Source: Tubulanus polymorphus (lineage: Eukaryota; Nemertea; Palaeonemertea; Tubulaniformes; Tubulanidae). Taken from it: a stretch of 64,000 nucleotides of DNA. The translations under genes were made by a program, and so were the position numbers. Shown piece after piece: positions 45,462 to 56,628 of the stretch. Under the pieces are notes generated by a model. That model searched no databases. It was not told the origin of the DNA and saw only the letters and a program-made list of their open reading frames with translations. The stretch's first letter is position 1; every line of letters begins with the position of its first letter. The stretch lies in the NCBI RefSeq assembly GCF_964204645.1, contig NC_134028.1, forward strand, positions 1,488,001 to 1,552,000. The letters are read 5' to 3'.

Positions 45462-48400
45462 CTGCGGAGAATAGAAAAATCCCACGTTACCGTGTACGAG
45501 GGCCAATAAAATGAATCAACGTCACGATCTCCGTTATGTTCGGGATCAAGTTAAGCTTACCACGCATAAGAATTATTTACCTTCTATTCAAAGCAGTCTC
45601 GATATCGCGGTAAACTGTTTTGATGGTCGGTCTATCGGCTGGGTATTCCGACCAGCATAGATGAACCAATGCACACAATAACGGCGTGCATTGATCGTCA
45701 GTTAAAGTCGGTCGGAAATTTCTATCTTTTTTTACATGTTCAGTAATCTCTATTCATAAAAAAAAAACAGAAAATTCAGTTTAAAAATGAATAATTGATT
45801 ATTTCTATTGAAAATTATTGAGCCTATGCCTGAAATGGTAGTTTTATTGGTGCACTACCTTCACTGGTGAAATCAGGATCGTCGGATTCAATGTAGAACA
45901 CACCATTTCTTTGTATGATCTCTTGAATGATAATCGCCAGGCTATATATGTCCCCTTCCTTACTTCCTGTGTAGTTCCCCGAACGTAGAAACTCGGGTGC
46001 CGTCCAAAGTAAGTCTGGTAACAAAACACATATTTTAACTTCTCAAGTTGAAAAATATTACATAAGCAATCTTCCACAAAAACGTGAAGTGACTGAAAAA
46101 AGTATCAAAGTCAGTATAAACCTTTTGATTCTCTTTGACTTTTCAGCCAATCAGCAGGCGCAAAATCACACAATTTCACCGCAAAACGTCCATCTACCAA
46201 ACAGTTCGAACTTTTCAGATTTCCATGACATTCAAAATAGGATTCGTGCAAAAATAGTAAACCCTATAAAATCAAATGACACACAGGTCTAAGCAATACG
46301 GCACATTGATATTGTCGCCGCATTGGTACATTGATGAAAATCTAATTCAGAATTCATGATAGATTGATCTGTGAACCTACCCGCAAAATATCGTCGATTA
46401 AAGAATATCGAAATTCTAAATCCAAATGAATATCTGCATTTTCCAGAACGTCCTGTAAACGATATAAGACACATAAAATGATTGGAACTTGGTGGGTACA
46501 AAAATAACAATGATAGATTCGATGGTTTGACCGTGCTACCTACCTGTAAACTGCCCTTAGCGCAGTATTCCGATACCACGCTCACGTTCCCGGGTTCAAC
46601 GCACGCACCGACAAACCGACAAATATTCTGATGGGCAATGTCGTGAAGCTTAAAATTGGAAGATAAGCAAACGTTGATAAAAAAACGGATACGATGTTAG
46701 CATTAACGTTCTGTTGATGGACAAGCCTGATACAGTGTAGATAGTCAGACAAAATAACAATATGCTGAGTTGGAATTGGAAGGACTCATAACAGCGATAA
46801 ATAGATAGGATTAGCATTCGTAAATACCTTGAGTAACTCCTCCATGAGTTTTCTTGTGACAGTGCAATTTTTTATATCCGAAATGTTTTTAATAGCTACA
46901 TAAGTTCCCTGAAATAAACAGGTTCATATCGCAATATAGGATTGTATATACTTTACCATATACTATGGGAAATGGGGGGAAAAGCTCATTTAACCATATA
47001 ATTAATTCTGGACGTTTGTCGTTTAAACTGTAATCCTTTAAAATCAATGAATCATACACCGGTGCATCTAAAACTATTGCAGTAAACAGACAGACTACTC
47101 CCAGGTTCCACAATCCTATTTCATCCGCATCTCTACTCTATCTATTCATTTTTCATACAGTTTTGATGGTTCTCTATTCCGGGTGCTTGGATCTCTGTGG
47201 GACGCAGCATCTATTGGCTTGCCAAGCATCAAGTCGAATAAACACTATACAATATCATAATCGAGAAGTAGGCTATATGTAAACCGTCGGGCCCATTCTT
47301 GACTGTACCTTAAACGTTCCTCTCTTGATGAAAGCCTGTTCTATCGGCTCCGTTGAAATCGTTAACTGAAGAAAAAATATTTCAGTTTAAAATCCATTCG
47401 TAGAAAACGAGTCATAAACATTCTATTACTTCGCCAGACCTACCCTTGATAACAGAGTACTTTGAGCACCCGCGTAATGTTTTTCCATTAATTTGAGTTC
47501 GTTTACTGACAGTTTCCATCTCATTTCATTCACTGCTCGTTTCCAAATTAATTTCCTGGTGAAGGTCAATATTTGATATGTTGTTTACAATAGTAATAGT
47601 AACGATAGTAATGATAGAATAGCTACTGTAGTTTCACTTATTGTGTATCAGAAATTTACTGTTTGGCAAAAAAAAAAACTAGAAAAAGAAGACTAGAAGC
47701 TTGGAAACAGATATCATCGAAATGCAGAATGTTAGGTGGGAAATGTCTAGGAAAGAACTAGCCCATTGACTTTAATTCGTAGACCAGTACTGTACAGTGT
47801 CATTAGTTATGTTACCTGCATACAGCAATCGTCGTGAGACTCGCCGTGAGAATAATTATCAGCAACGAACCAGAGATACTTCCAACCAGAACATAAAAAT
47901 AACGTTTTTCATCTGAAAGGTTATGTTAGATTGATTCGCTTTCGCACGAATGGATGTAAGCGTTGAAAAAACATTTCAATCGGTTTGTTCCGGAACTAAC
48001 CTTCGTAACAAAATTCATTTTCATAACCGCACGTTGGTCCGTCGGGTGGAGGGTTTGCTCTGCCACCAGGCCAAATAATTTTTACTCCATTTATCATTTG
48101 GTATCTGCCTATGTGACTGAAATAATTTGCCACCGCCTAAAATGAATCATTCAAATATATTCACACATCTAGAAATATTAATTTTAAGAATATTCAAAAT
48201 ACTTCAAAATATCATTGGATTCTATTAAGTTCATCTCGTGTGTATTATAACAAAAAATTTTTATTTCTTATTTGAAATATTGCCTTGATCAATTTGTATT
48301 TCATTTTTGTGTTTGAGATAACAAAGTCTGCTAGGAGAATTGAAGTTCATCTTCTGCATTCCCTGTTGTTTTATCTTATTCTGCATAAGTTTTTATAAAT

Positions 48401-51400
48401 CGTGAATAAGATAGTTCTTTGTTAATCGTGATTCACTCGGATATTGAAATGAATTTATACAAAATAATTTATGATAATGGTTTATCTCGTTCATTATTTA
48501 GTTACAATGGATGGAGCTATATGAATGAACCTCGTCATGATCGCCAGTTTGTAGTTGTGATATTGTATACCCTTGTTCTCTGTCGCCGTTACTGTTCAAC
48601 GTTACTCCTCCACTGACACCTATAGAACAAAAATCCTACATATAGAATTCCGAAAGGAAATGGACATCGTAATTTCAACAATTAATCTGTTTCTTATATT
48701 TACTTTGAAATGTCCTTCCCCAAAGTCGCTGAGAAAGCTGTTTTCCATTAGATATATTGTGACCGGCTGCTAGTGATTCGTTGACGGCAACTGCGTATAA
48801 ATACACGGCTTCATACAGATTCACCGCTGGATACGGGATCTAAAAGTTACAACCAAGTCACGCTGTAGAAAATGAACCCCACAAAAGAACATTTGTCGCT
48901 ACATTTGTTGCGCTTGTTCGTGGTAAAACCCATATTTTGGGTTCATGTTTCGTGTGCAATTTCGAGATCAAATTATCGCAAGATCAAATTATGATCACGA
49001 GAAATCACTATTGTAAAAGTGTCAGTCTATTTTATCAATTGCAAATTAAGACATCATTACATCAGTTACTATCAATATTCTGGTTTAGACGTCACTTCAT
49101 GATGTGTCTGATACCGGCTTACCATTTCCCCAGGTCGGTACGTGAAATTAAAGTACTGAAGTGACATGTTACGGACGTCTTCGACGAACTGGGAATAACG
49201 CGATGATTTCCTCGTGTAGTAGGAGATAAATAGCATCGATTGCCAAGCTTTCTTCGCCTGTTCATTGAACGTGTCATTCTGAAATTAAGTAATAAGTAAT
49301 AATATTCTATTGCTCCAAAGTTCTTCGTAGAAAATTAGGAGTTCGAATCAAACTGTGATCTTCGATTGCGATCGGTAGAAAATCTATGATTCTAAAACGA
49401 ATGAATATATCTTAACGAACCTGTCGCTTCCAGGTAAACTTTCCGAAAACTCTTTCTTGCAAATAATACTTCAAAACTAGAAATATGTATTCTCCATTGT
49501 CCATCTGTAACTCATTAATCAATACTGCCAGTTGACGTAACGTTTCACCCATCACACACAGTACGATTACTATATGTAAACGATAAATGTTGGTATCTAT
49601 TGATGAAATTTGTTTCGGGAGGTTTGCGAGGACTAAATGATACACCGTTCCAACACTTACTTCTACTGTTTCCTTTGTGTTCCATTAAAATCTGTCTCAT
49701 ATCTTTGTTGTTGTTATTTTGTTGTAGCATACTTATCTGCGAGATTGTGATATTACGTTTTGGCAATGTTTCGGTCAATGCACCCTTAGTGAATAGCCAT
49801 ACTTTGTCAGAGGCGTTTTCCCAAATAATGCTTACTCGTTCCCAACCGAAATGATTGAGGACACTGTTTACGCATAGGGCAGTCATCTCAAACGGCCCGA
49901 GAAGTCTCGTTAATGTCTAGAAATAGGAAAAAATATCTCGATATATTTGTACTGAAACATAAAAACTAGAGTACACGTGTAATACATGTAAGAACACGGC
50001 ACTTGCCTGAAATTCAGTTTTATCCAACATCTCAACTCCTTGACAGACACCAGAAAAACAGGCAATATTGAGATAGGCAGCTAGACGAGCGACCATGTTG
50101 CAAACTTGAGAACACTGAGGACCAATTATAGCGCTGTAACTCTCATAGCGTAACGCGTCAAATGAACTACCTGCGAAAATAATAGGTACGTTAACATAAC
50201 TTCTGTATTTCCAGTTTATCTGCGGCTGCAGAAATATGTAAAAAGTTCATTACTGCACGAATTCAACCAACGTTACTTCAAGTTCATTTTCAGCTAAACG
50301 GTTCCGTAACGTATGACTAGATTATGTAAACATACGACATAGATTTGTGACATTCCAGTCTGATGTCCAAACACGGAATCGGTTCGATCTCGGGAACATT
50401 GTTTTCCGAAACTGCGTTTCTCGTTTCACGTAAATGCAACACGACACACGGAAACACACGGCAACATGTCTCTGTTTCCTGTTTCCCCGCACCGTGTGCA
50501 TGCGTAACAGAAAAAAAAACAAAAACCATAAATATCATCCTCAAAATTACAATTTCACTCATTTGACTCCTTTCTAAGGTTACTAATTGTACACTTGAAA
50601 GTGTTTGTCTCGAAAATGGGTGAGTTGTAATCGATTATAACTTCACTGATGTTATAGATAAAGAGGCAACTTCGCAACAAACTAGCTGACAGTATTCTAA
50701 ATGCATATAACCGTGAGGCTATGTCAAATAGATATGTCAAAATTATTATCTGTGTTCAAATGATGAACACGATAGGTAGAATAGAGATACCAAAATACTA
50801 TCATTCGTTATCTTTATATTACTTGAGATCTGAGATGAAGTAATTGATAGTTGTGCCCAAATAAGTCATGCTACAGCCAAGTTCTGCTACTAAGATTAAA
50901 TTTCAATTGGTAGATATAATTTTCAACCTAGACACGCTGAATAGCCGCCAGTCGGCAGGCAATTATTCACAGGCAAATCTGAAACTTTTTGATATCATCT
51001 GAATTGTTAATTGTACCACGTCCATGATAGTAAACACCTTATCTACTAACCGAATTTAGAAAATTGTACAGATAATTATTAATTTTCTTTATTGGGATAA
51101 TGAGACATAAAAATGGAGTGTTATTTCGGGCTGCTTTTCCCGATAATTCGTATAAATCGTATTAAATCGTGATCGGTTCTAAGGTTCCTCTTACCGAAGC
51201 CGTACACGCTGTTACATTTAGAATTGGCGAAGTGTGCTTTCAGCTTGTAACCCGATATTAGTTCCGACTCGTGGATGTCGTCGATCGCTTTGTAAACTGA
51301 AATGAAATATAAAGCATCCTCTATACAGAATACGAAGAAATACGATATATACATTGATTTCGAAAGACCTGTCTCCTCCTCATTTACGCGTATTATCTAA

Positions 51401-54103
51401 ATCGCTCCCAATCGAAGTAATCGCTAAGAATCTATTTCGCGAGAATGGATGGTTCGAGGATGGTGCAAAATAACGGTAAAATCCATATTTTAGCGATAAA
51501 GAGAGTAAAGTAAGGGGCATGCATGTATATATACACTGTTTCGGAGAAACATTATGTGACGAGGCGGCCCTGTAACTTCCGTTAGACGCCGGTTACCATT
51601 ACTTCAGCCTGGCTCATAATGTCGGTTTTAAAATGCTAGTTTTCAAAAAGCTCGTTTTAGTGACTGCACAAAACTGAAGCATGCTTAACTAAGACCTATA
51701 CGAAATCGTTATTCGTGTGACCCACTTGCAGCAAATGGAATCGAGTGATAGAAAAAGTGTTCATGTATGAAGTATGTCGACAAAAAATTCATTTCGTAGA
51801 TAAGATTGACGATAGAGTCACGGGTACAATTACATATCATGTAGTTTTTTATATTCATATGTGTTTATATAAAGATTAAACTTCAATCACAAACAAAAGT
51901 GTGCAGTATTTACCTGTAAAAATCTACGTGTGAAATATCTGTCTCGAATTGTTCGGATAATGAAAGGAGAATTCTGAAATTTCTGAATGTCTGCTCTTTG
52001 AATTAGGGAATTGTCGACAGATTTAAAGTTTGCGAGATCTATCTTTGATGAGAAAAGGTCATAGCTAGAAATACTGTACACTTCAGCAAGATGATTTAGA
52101 ATATTACGTAGTACACCAGCGCTGCTCTCGACTATCACAGTCTGGTTGGTGAATATAAACTGAGAGTGAAATTAACGAACGTCCGATGTTACTGTTGTTT
52201 AATACAACAATCTTGACAAGTTAGGTTCAGACGATTCGAATGTGTCCGATAAGGCAGTTTCGGTTGTGTTCTGATGGCTTTACGCCATGCTATAAATACA
52301 CTGTTTATGTTAGGATTGAAATGATCCCATAGGATACAACCGTACAAGTATTTTCGCAAGACCTACATCTATAAGAAAATTATACAAAACCGTTATCTTT
52401 TTACTTGATAAAAGTTTTCCGTGATGGTGTAATTGATTAACGATCTATCTTCCGAAACGATTCATCACACCGGAATACTGACACGTGCTCGTACCGCAAT
52501 AATCTAATCAGGCTGACAGAATGGTCGGTAAAAAGACATTTTTCTGAAAATCTATTTTCAGAAGTGTTGATTCCATTGACATTTTGCTTAGACGGGAAAA
52601 GGTGTCACACTTTCCACAGTCTCTATTGTCATTGGTTGGCATTTCCTGCATTTTCAAGTTGATCGCTAGAACATTGGGACGTGTCTACTGGCAAAAAAAT
52701 ACAGTTAGAATGCTCTTGTTTACAAGTCATTTTATCAATGTCGCGACATTAGTGCAGCTCAGAAAGAAGTTGATTAATTTCTAATCGATTGTATATAGTC
52801 AGACCGAATCAGGAAAACCCTTTATTGCTATGCGATGGTACTGACAACGTAATAACGAGAATCCCACAATAATGACGAAAAAATGAAGTCCCTGAGTAGT
52901 AGTCCTTGGTAGTTTATTCGTCTAACAGCTCAAGGAAACCGAGATAGCGTCTTATCAATCGTAACATAAAATAGTCTGCCGAGTTTTAGGATGAAGACTA
53001 AGAACTTGAAACCAAAATAATTTCTTCTTTTTCCAATTATTTACGTTCGATCGGACGTGGATCAGCGGGTGTTTGCGATGTGACAATTAACACTAACGAT
53101 GTATACATACGTGTATTATGTTTAGTGCGATAATATCCGATGAAATCAAACACTTTCCGTTTCCATTCGCGAGTGTCTTTGTTCAAACGGTTCATCTCAA
53201 TTAACACCCGGTTTAGTAAATCTCACAGGGAAACAGTAAAATACTCCCTGTATATCGATATACCATATAAACGCAACTCCCGTTAAACAACGTAATCAAA
53301 AGATTCGTTGATTAAAATAACAGAAAAAACGAAAATAGAAAAGGTCCGATTATGTTTTGGGTGATTATCGATCGACTCAATGATACCCGTCAATTTCGAT
53401 ATACTTTTCGTCGTATTCATTTTACTTTTTTTTCGACGTTTTGTCATTATTTGAGTTTTTCAACGGATCATTTTTTTCAATTCTCCAGAGGTCTAAAATG
53501 GACCGAGAAACTGGAGGGTATAAACTGCTGTGTCTTTAAACAAAACAAACATTCATTGGCATTGAAATAATCAGACAAGCGAATTTATAACATAGAGCCA
53601 TTCTATAGCGTATGAAGGCCTGGGGTTTGTTGCTCAAAGGTTTGTGAGAGTTAACCAGTGGATAGTTAACAAAGTGACAACCAAAACTTTATTGTTACTA
53701 TTGCTGCCAATATTTCATTATAAAAATACAACAATATTTTCAACAGTGTGTTTATCAACCGTTTATTTCAAAACAACTTTTGAGCAACTGTTGTCCCTGA
53801 TTAGTAATGTTTTTGAAGTAACTTTCGTTTTATTTAATCGCACTTACTCGACGAAAAAAAATCGCTTATTTATTAATTCGCTTATTTTCTAATCATTCTT
53901 CGACTCTGTAATAATCATCATGTGCAATAGTACTTACTCGCGGCGCCAGACATCTCCATTCCGAACGGGAACTTAAAACTTCCATCAGTAGCCGGCAACA
54001 GGATTAACAATTTCAGTTCCTTTTTTTGATCCGCTGTGGATTTTGTTATAATTGTTCGCGCGGTGACGACAAACAAAATAATATAGTAAAAGCTCGACTC
54101 CAT
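43601..54103 (-). CDS. receptor guanylate cyclase, natriuretic-peptide-receptor type, complete
   Basis: Twenty-five exons join in frame from ATG at 54103 to TGA at 43603-43601; their sum, 3,132 bases, is divisible by three (1,043 residues, close to the usual 1,050). It converts GTP to cyclic GMP on ligand binding. Order: signal peptide, ANF-receptor ligand-binding ectodomain, one transmembrane helix (about residues 455-480), kinase-homology domain (about 510-780), coiled dimerisation segment and guanylate cyclase domain (about 830-1020). Catalytic residues are intact: both metal-binding Asp ([15 protein letters not shown]), the guanine-specifying Glu and Cys ([15 protein letters not shown]) and the Asn/Arg pair (NTASRM). 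The ligand is unknown. All introns are GT-AG except one GC-AG after 50007. It is transcribed away from the GPCR gene. Confidence 0.92.
45110..45260. repeat. GGAAAC/GTTTCC interspersed repeat, copy 1
   Basis: Lies in the 238-base intron 45080..45317 of the cyclase gene. It contains GATCTCGGAAATCATGTTTC and GGAAACATGTTTCTGTTTCC, both of which recur in altered form near 50390 and 50460. Multiple GGAAAC and GTTTCC motifs give internal palindromes. Confidence 0.6.
45581..47555 (-). CDS. guanylate cyclase exons 11-18: kinase-homology domain
   Basis: Exons 47444..47555, 47309..47365, 46828..46908, 46544..46648, 46381..46452, 46122..46263, 45859..46014 and 45581..45749. The fold of a Tyr-kinase-like domain is clear ([55 protein letters not shown]), but the catalytic HRD is HGN and the DFG is DFA, so it is a pseudokinase, as in all known receptor guanylate cyclases, where it relays ATP and ligand signals to the cyclase. 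Confidence 0.9.
47816..47912 (-). CDS. guanylate cyclase exon 10: transmembrane segment
   Basis: Encodes [20 protein letters not shown] followed by [12 protein letters not shown], one hydrophobic helix in the expected place between the ectodomain and the kinase-homology domain. Phase 1 in, phase 2 out. Confidence 0.88.
48001..54103 (-). CDS. guanylate cyclase exons 1-9: signal peptide and ligand-binding ectodomain
   Basis: Exons 53938..54103, 51195..51296, 50007..50170, 49661..49916, 49421..49569, 49123..49278, 48704..48839, 48531..48619 and 48001..48136. The first exon holds a hydrophobic leader ([14 protein letters not shown]) and the first strand ([11 protein letters not shown]). Family motifs follow: [55 protein letters not shown] and a juxtamembrane Cys pair (CGYENEFC). 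The 49.4-49.9 kb exons cover the central hinge region of the ANF-receptor fold. Confidence 0.87.
50335..50505. repeat. GGAAAC/GTTTCC interspersed repeat, copy 2
   Basis: Lies in the intron between cyclase exons 2 and 3. It shares with copy 1 the order GATCTCGG, TTTCTCG, ACACGAC, GGAAAC and ATGTCTCTGTTTCCTGTTTC, in the same orientation and spacing. The family is not known to me. Confidence 0.6.
51914..52141 (-). other. exon-like open segment inside cyclase intron 1 (unexplained)
   Basis: A 228-base open segment with an acceptor-like CCAACCAG before it and a CAG|GTAAAT donor after it, encoding 76 residues ([20 protein letters not shown] and so on). Its phases are 0-0, while the flanking cyclase exons join in phase 1, so it cannot be inserted between them in frame (phase 1 reading meets a stop after about 12 codons). 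It may be chance, an alternative exon or a relic. Confidence 0.3.
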
Positions 54104-55557
54104 GTGTGGAGACGACTGACTCGTGTGACACGGTGTATAATTACTGGTCTCGCCCTCGCCTCCTTGTGTGCAGGTGATAACTGTTACTTGTTACTCGTTC
54201 GCTAGCTTTATGAAGGGGCGCATCGGCGTAAGCAAGTTTCCGTTTCCGAATCTACATGTCTAATTAGTTAAATCACTGTCTATCATTATTACTCGACTCT
54301 TTCAGTTTACAGTTTAACGTAGTTAAATTAAGTAATGATCGTATATGATACATACGTTTATTAAGTCTAATCATTAAAATGAGGAGAGGTCAATACATAA
54401 TTGATTTAATAAAGCTGAATCACGGCCTCTCCGATATGTCCTACATTTCCCTTACGTAATTTAATTGACCAGACTTTTATCGAACAAAAATTGCCTACGT
54501 TTAACAATGCTAATTACGGAAGAACGGCCGTTAGAAGATTTTTTACACGAACCGGAAGTGAATTTCCAATTACGTAACTCACTGGCGATATCATGTTTGT
54601 ATCACTCAGTTTTCTATCAGGGTCTTGTTTGCGAGAAACTACCGGATATCATTTTACTACTTTCAAAATGTGACAGTAGCGGCCCGAAGTGTACCCAACC
54701 TTGAAACGGTTACAATCAGTATTTTTTGGGCACAACAAACGATGCATCCTTAGAGGAAATATAGTAGATGTATACATGATAAATATATATGAACAAAAGA
54801 CTCCGCCAAGCAGTAAACCTGTTGGAATCATAAAAGTTGAAAGTCTTTCAAAAAATGTCTTTGCATATTCTTCAACTTCTGCGCGCTCATATTTTTGCGC
54901 ATCAATTTACAATCGTGTTCGCTTCTTCACTTCGGTGTCTCTCAGTATCATTTACGACTTGTTTACGACAATCAGCGTCGTAATTACTGCGTATAGGCGA
55001 CGTCACCAGAAAATTAAGATAATCACATCTTCTGACGGTTGGTTGAGGACTGTTTTAATTGGTTCGTTTTGAATGTTGCGTCGTGACGATCGATAACCGT
55101 CTCCGTAATTCATTTTAATGATTTCCATTCCGCGTCATATATATAGTATATCAGTAAAGCATCATTGACTGTTGACCTTAGTTCATTCGCCCGGTAAAAA
55201 GATATCTCCATTCGTTGTAAATGATATGGATACTTCGTACTAGTATTCTATATAGATTTCCCATTTTCCGAATGGACAGTCATTGAATCTCACGAGCAAA
55301 TGTATCGTCATGAATGCAATGGAAATTCTCGCGTATAGATTCGCAATGATGCAATTCCAGATAAAATTTCAGAATTGATTTTAGCCGGGGAAACATTCTA
55401 ACTTTTTTTTTCATGTATTAATGTTTTATATATACAAGTATAGAATTTTCTAAATGATCGATATTCTGAAAAATACTATTTTCCTAGACTATATATGATG
55501 GTTTTAATGATTCAACCATTTACGTATTTTTGCAATTTTCTCTATTCTCAGTTGTAG
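54104..55557. other. divergent intergenic region between cyclase and GPCR
   Basis: 1.45 kb between two genes transcribed away from each other, so it should hold both promoters. A TATA-like run (CATATATATAGTATATC) lies near 55136. Some open frames of 60-127 codons exist on both strands at 54465-55072, but they overlap each other and show no domain or splice context. Confidence 0.5.
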
Positions 55558-56628
55558 ATGTATAATCGTTCGGACGAAGAATACATAAAATGGCTTTTCG
55601 TTTTACACAAACGATTTGACGATTTCTACAGTATATCGCTGTGGGTAATGATATGTTTTGACCCGTTATTTTTCGTGTTTAATTCCATTACAATCGTTAC
55701 TCTAATGAAATGTCGCAGGTCGCAATCTGTGCGAACTACGTTCGTTTATTTGATAACGTTAGCCGTATCGGACGAAGTTTACGTGTTGAATAGTTTAACC
55801 GACTTCCCGAACTCTATTTCCAACTTGATTCTCCGAATGCTTGAACTGTATCCCCATAAATGTTATATATGGATGTGGACTTTACGGGGGCTGTTGTGTC
55901 CGACTATATTAAAACGTTACTTATTTCATGCGCGTATTTTCAGAATCAACAGACCGGGTTGTAGGGGTATACCGGGAGCGTTATCACGGGTTCTTTCACG
56001 CTCTTTATCTAATTGGATAGTAATAGCTCTCGCCGCTGAGAGATTTTTGTCCATTTCGCGACCATTGTTTCACAAGAAGCACGTCACTAACCACCGAAGA
56101 TTCGTGCTAACTATTATAATCATATTCATCTGTTTGTCACACAACAATAGCGGACTTCTAATGACTTATCTAACATATGGAAATTCAACACGCTGTGTGG
56201 ACGTAGTGTCCAGTTTTGGTGTACATCGTTTGGGAGTTTTTCTATCGTATGGCATATTCCGAACTATGCAAGGCGTGATACCGTGTTTCATCGTTGTGTT
56301 GATATCAGTTTTAACCGCTCGGACAAGACATAAAGCTATTAGAAATAATGCCAGTAAACGAGCGAATAAAACATTACATTATATCGTATGTATTTTTCTG
56401 ATAATAGTTTTACCTTATGAATTGACGAGTTCCCTTCCCCCGTATATTCGCTACGATTCGAGATGGCAGAAGCTTCGCGCAGTTGAATATTACACAGTCA
56501 GTTCAATTATCAAATCTTTGCTGGACATCCCGCGTCAATTAGTTTATCGCACTAACTTCTTCATATACCTACATACATTGCCCATTTTCCGCAGGACAGC
56601 CCTAGGACAGTGCAAGTATTACATGTGA
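55558..56628 (+). CDS. rhodopsin-family G-protein-coupled receptor (orphan)
   Basis: A single open frame of 356 residues with seven hydrophobic segments. Landmarks: Asn42 in TM1 (FVFNSITI), Asp72 in TM2 (LAVSDE), Cys102 and Cys213 for the extracellular disulfide, Glu161-Arg162-Phe163 in the DRY position (NWIVIALAAERFLSISRP), Pro243 in TM5, Pro286 in TM6 (IVLPYE) and Asn333-x-x-x-Tyr337 (NFFIY) in the NPxxY position. The pattern is that of invertebrate peptide-type receptors such as FMRFamide-receptor relatives; the ligand cannot be named. The distance from Cys102 to Arg162 is 60 residues instead of about 25, so about 35 residues (roughly 107-141) are extra or are an unrecognised short in-frame intron. 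A TATTCTCAG acceptor just before the ATG hints at a 5' UTR exon. Confidence 0.75.
   Translation: MYNRSDEEYIKWLFVLHKRFDDFYSISLWVMICFDPLFFVFNSITIVTLMKCRRSQSVRTTFVYLITLAVSDEVYVLNSLTDFPNSISNLILRMLELYPHKCYIWMWTLRGLLCPTILKRYLFHARIFRINRPGCRGIPGALSRVLSRSLSNWIVIALAAERFLSISRPLFHKKHVTNHRRFVLTIIIIFICLSHNNSGLLMTYLTYGNSTRCVDVVSSFGVHRLGVFLSYGIFRTMQGVIPCFIVVLISVLTARTRHKAIRNNASKRANKTLHYIVCIFLIIVLPYELTSSLPPYIRYDSRWQKLRAVEYYTVSSIIKSLLDIPRQLVYRTNFFIYLHTLPIFRRTALGQCKYYM

Noticed and set aside
54465-55072. Overlapping plus-strand frames of 79 and 127 codons between the cyclase and the GPCR
   Set aside because: No recognisable motif, no splice continuation, and composition is ordinary for AT-rich intergenic DNA; they also sit in the presumed divergent promoter region.
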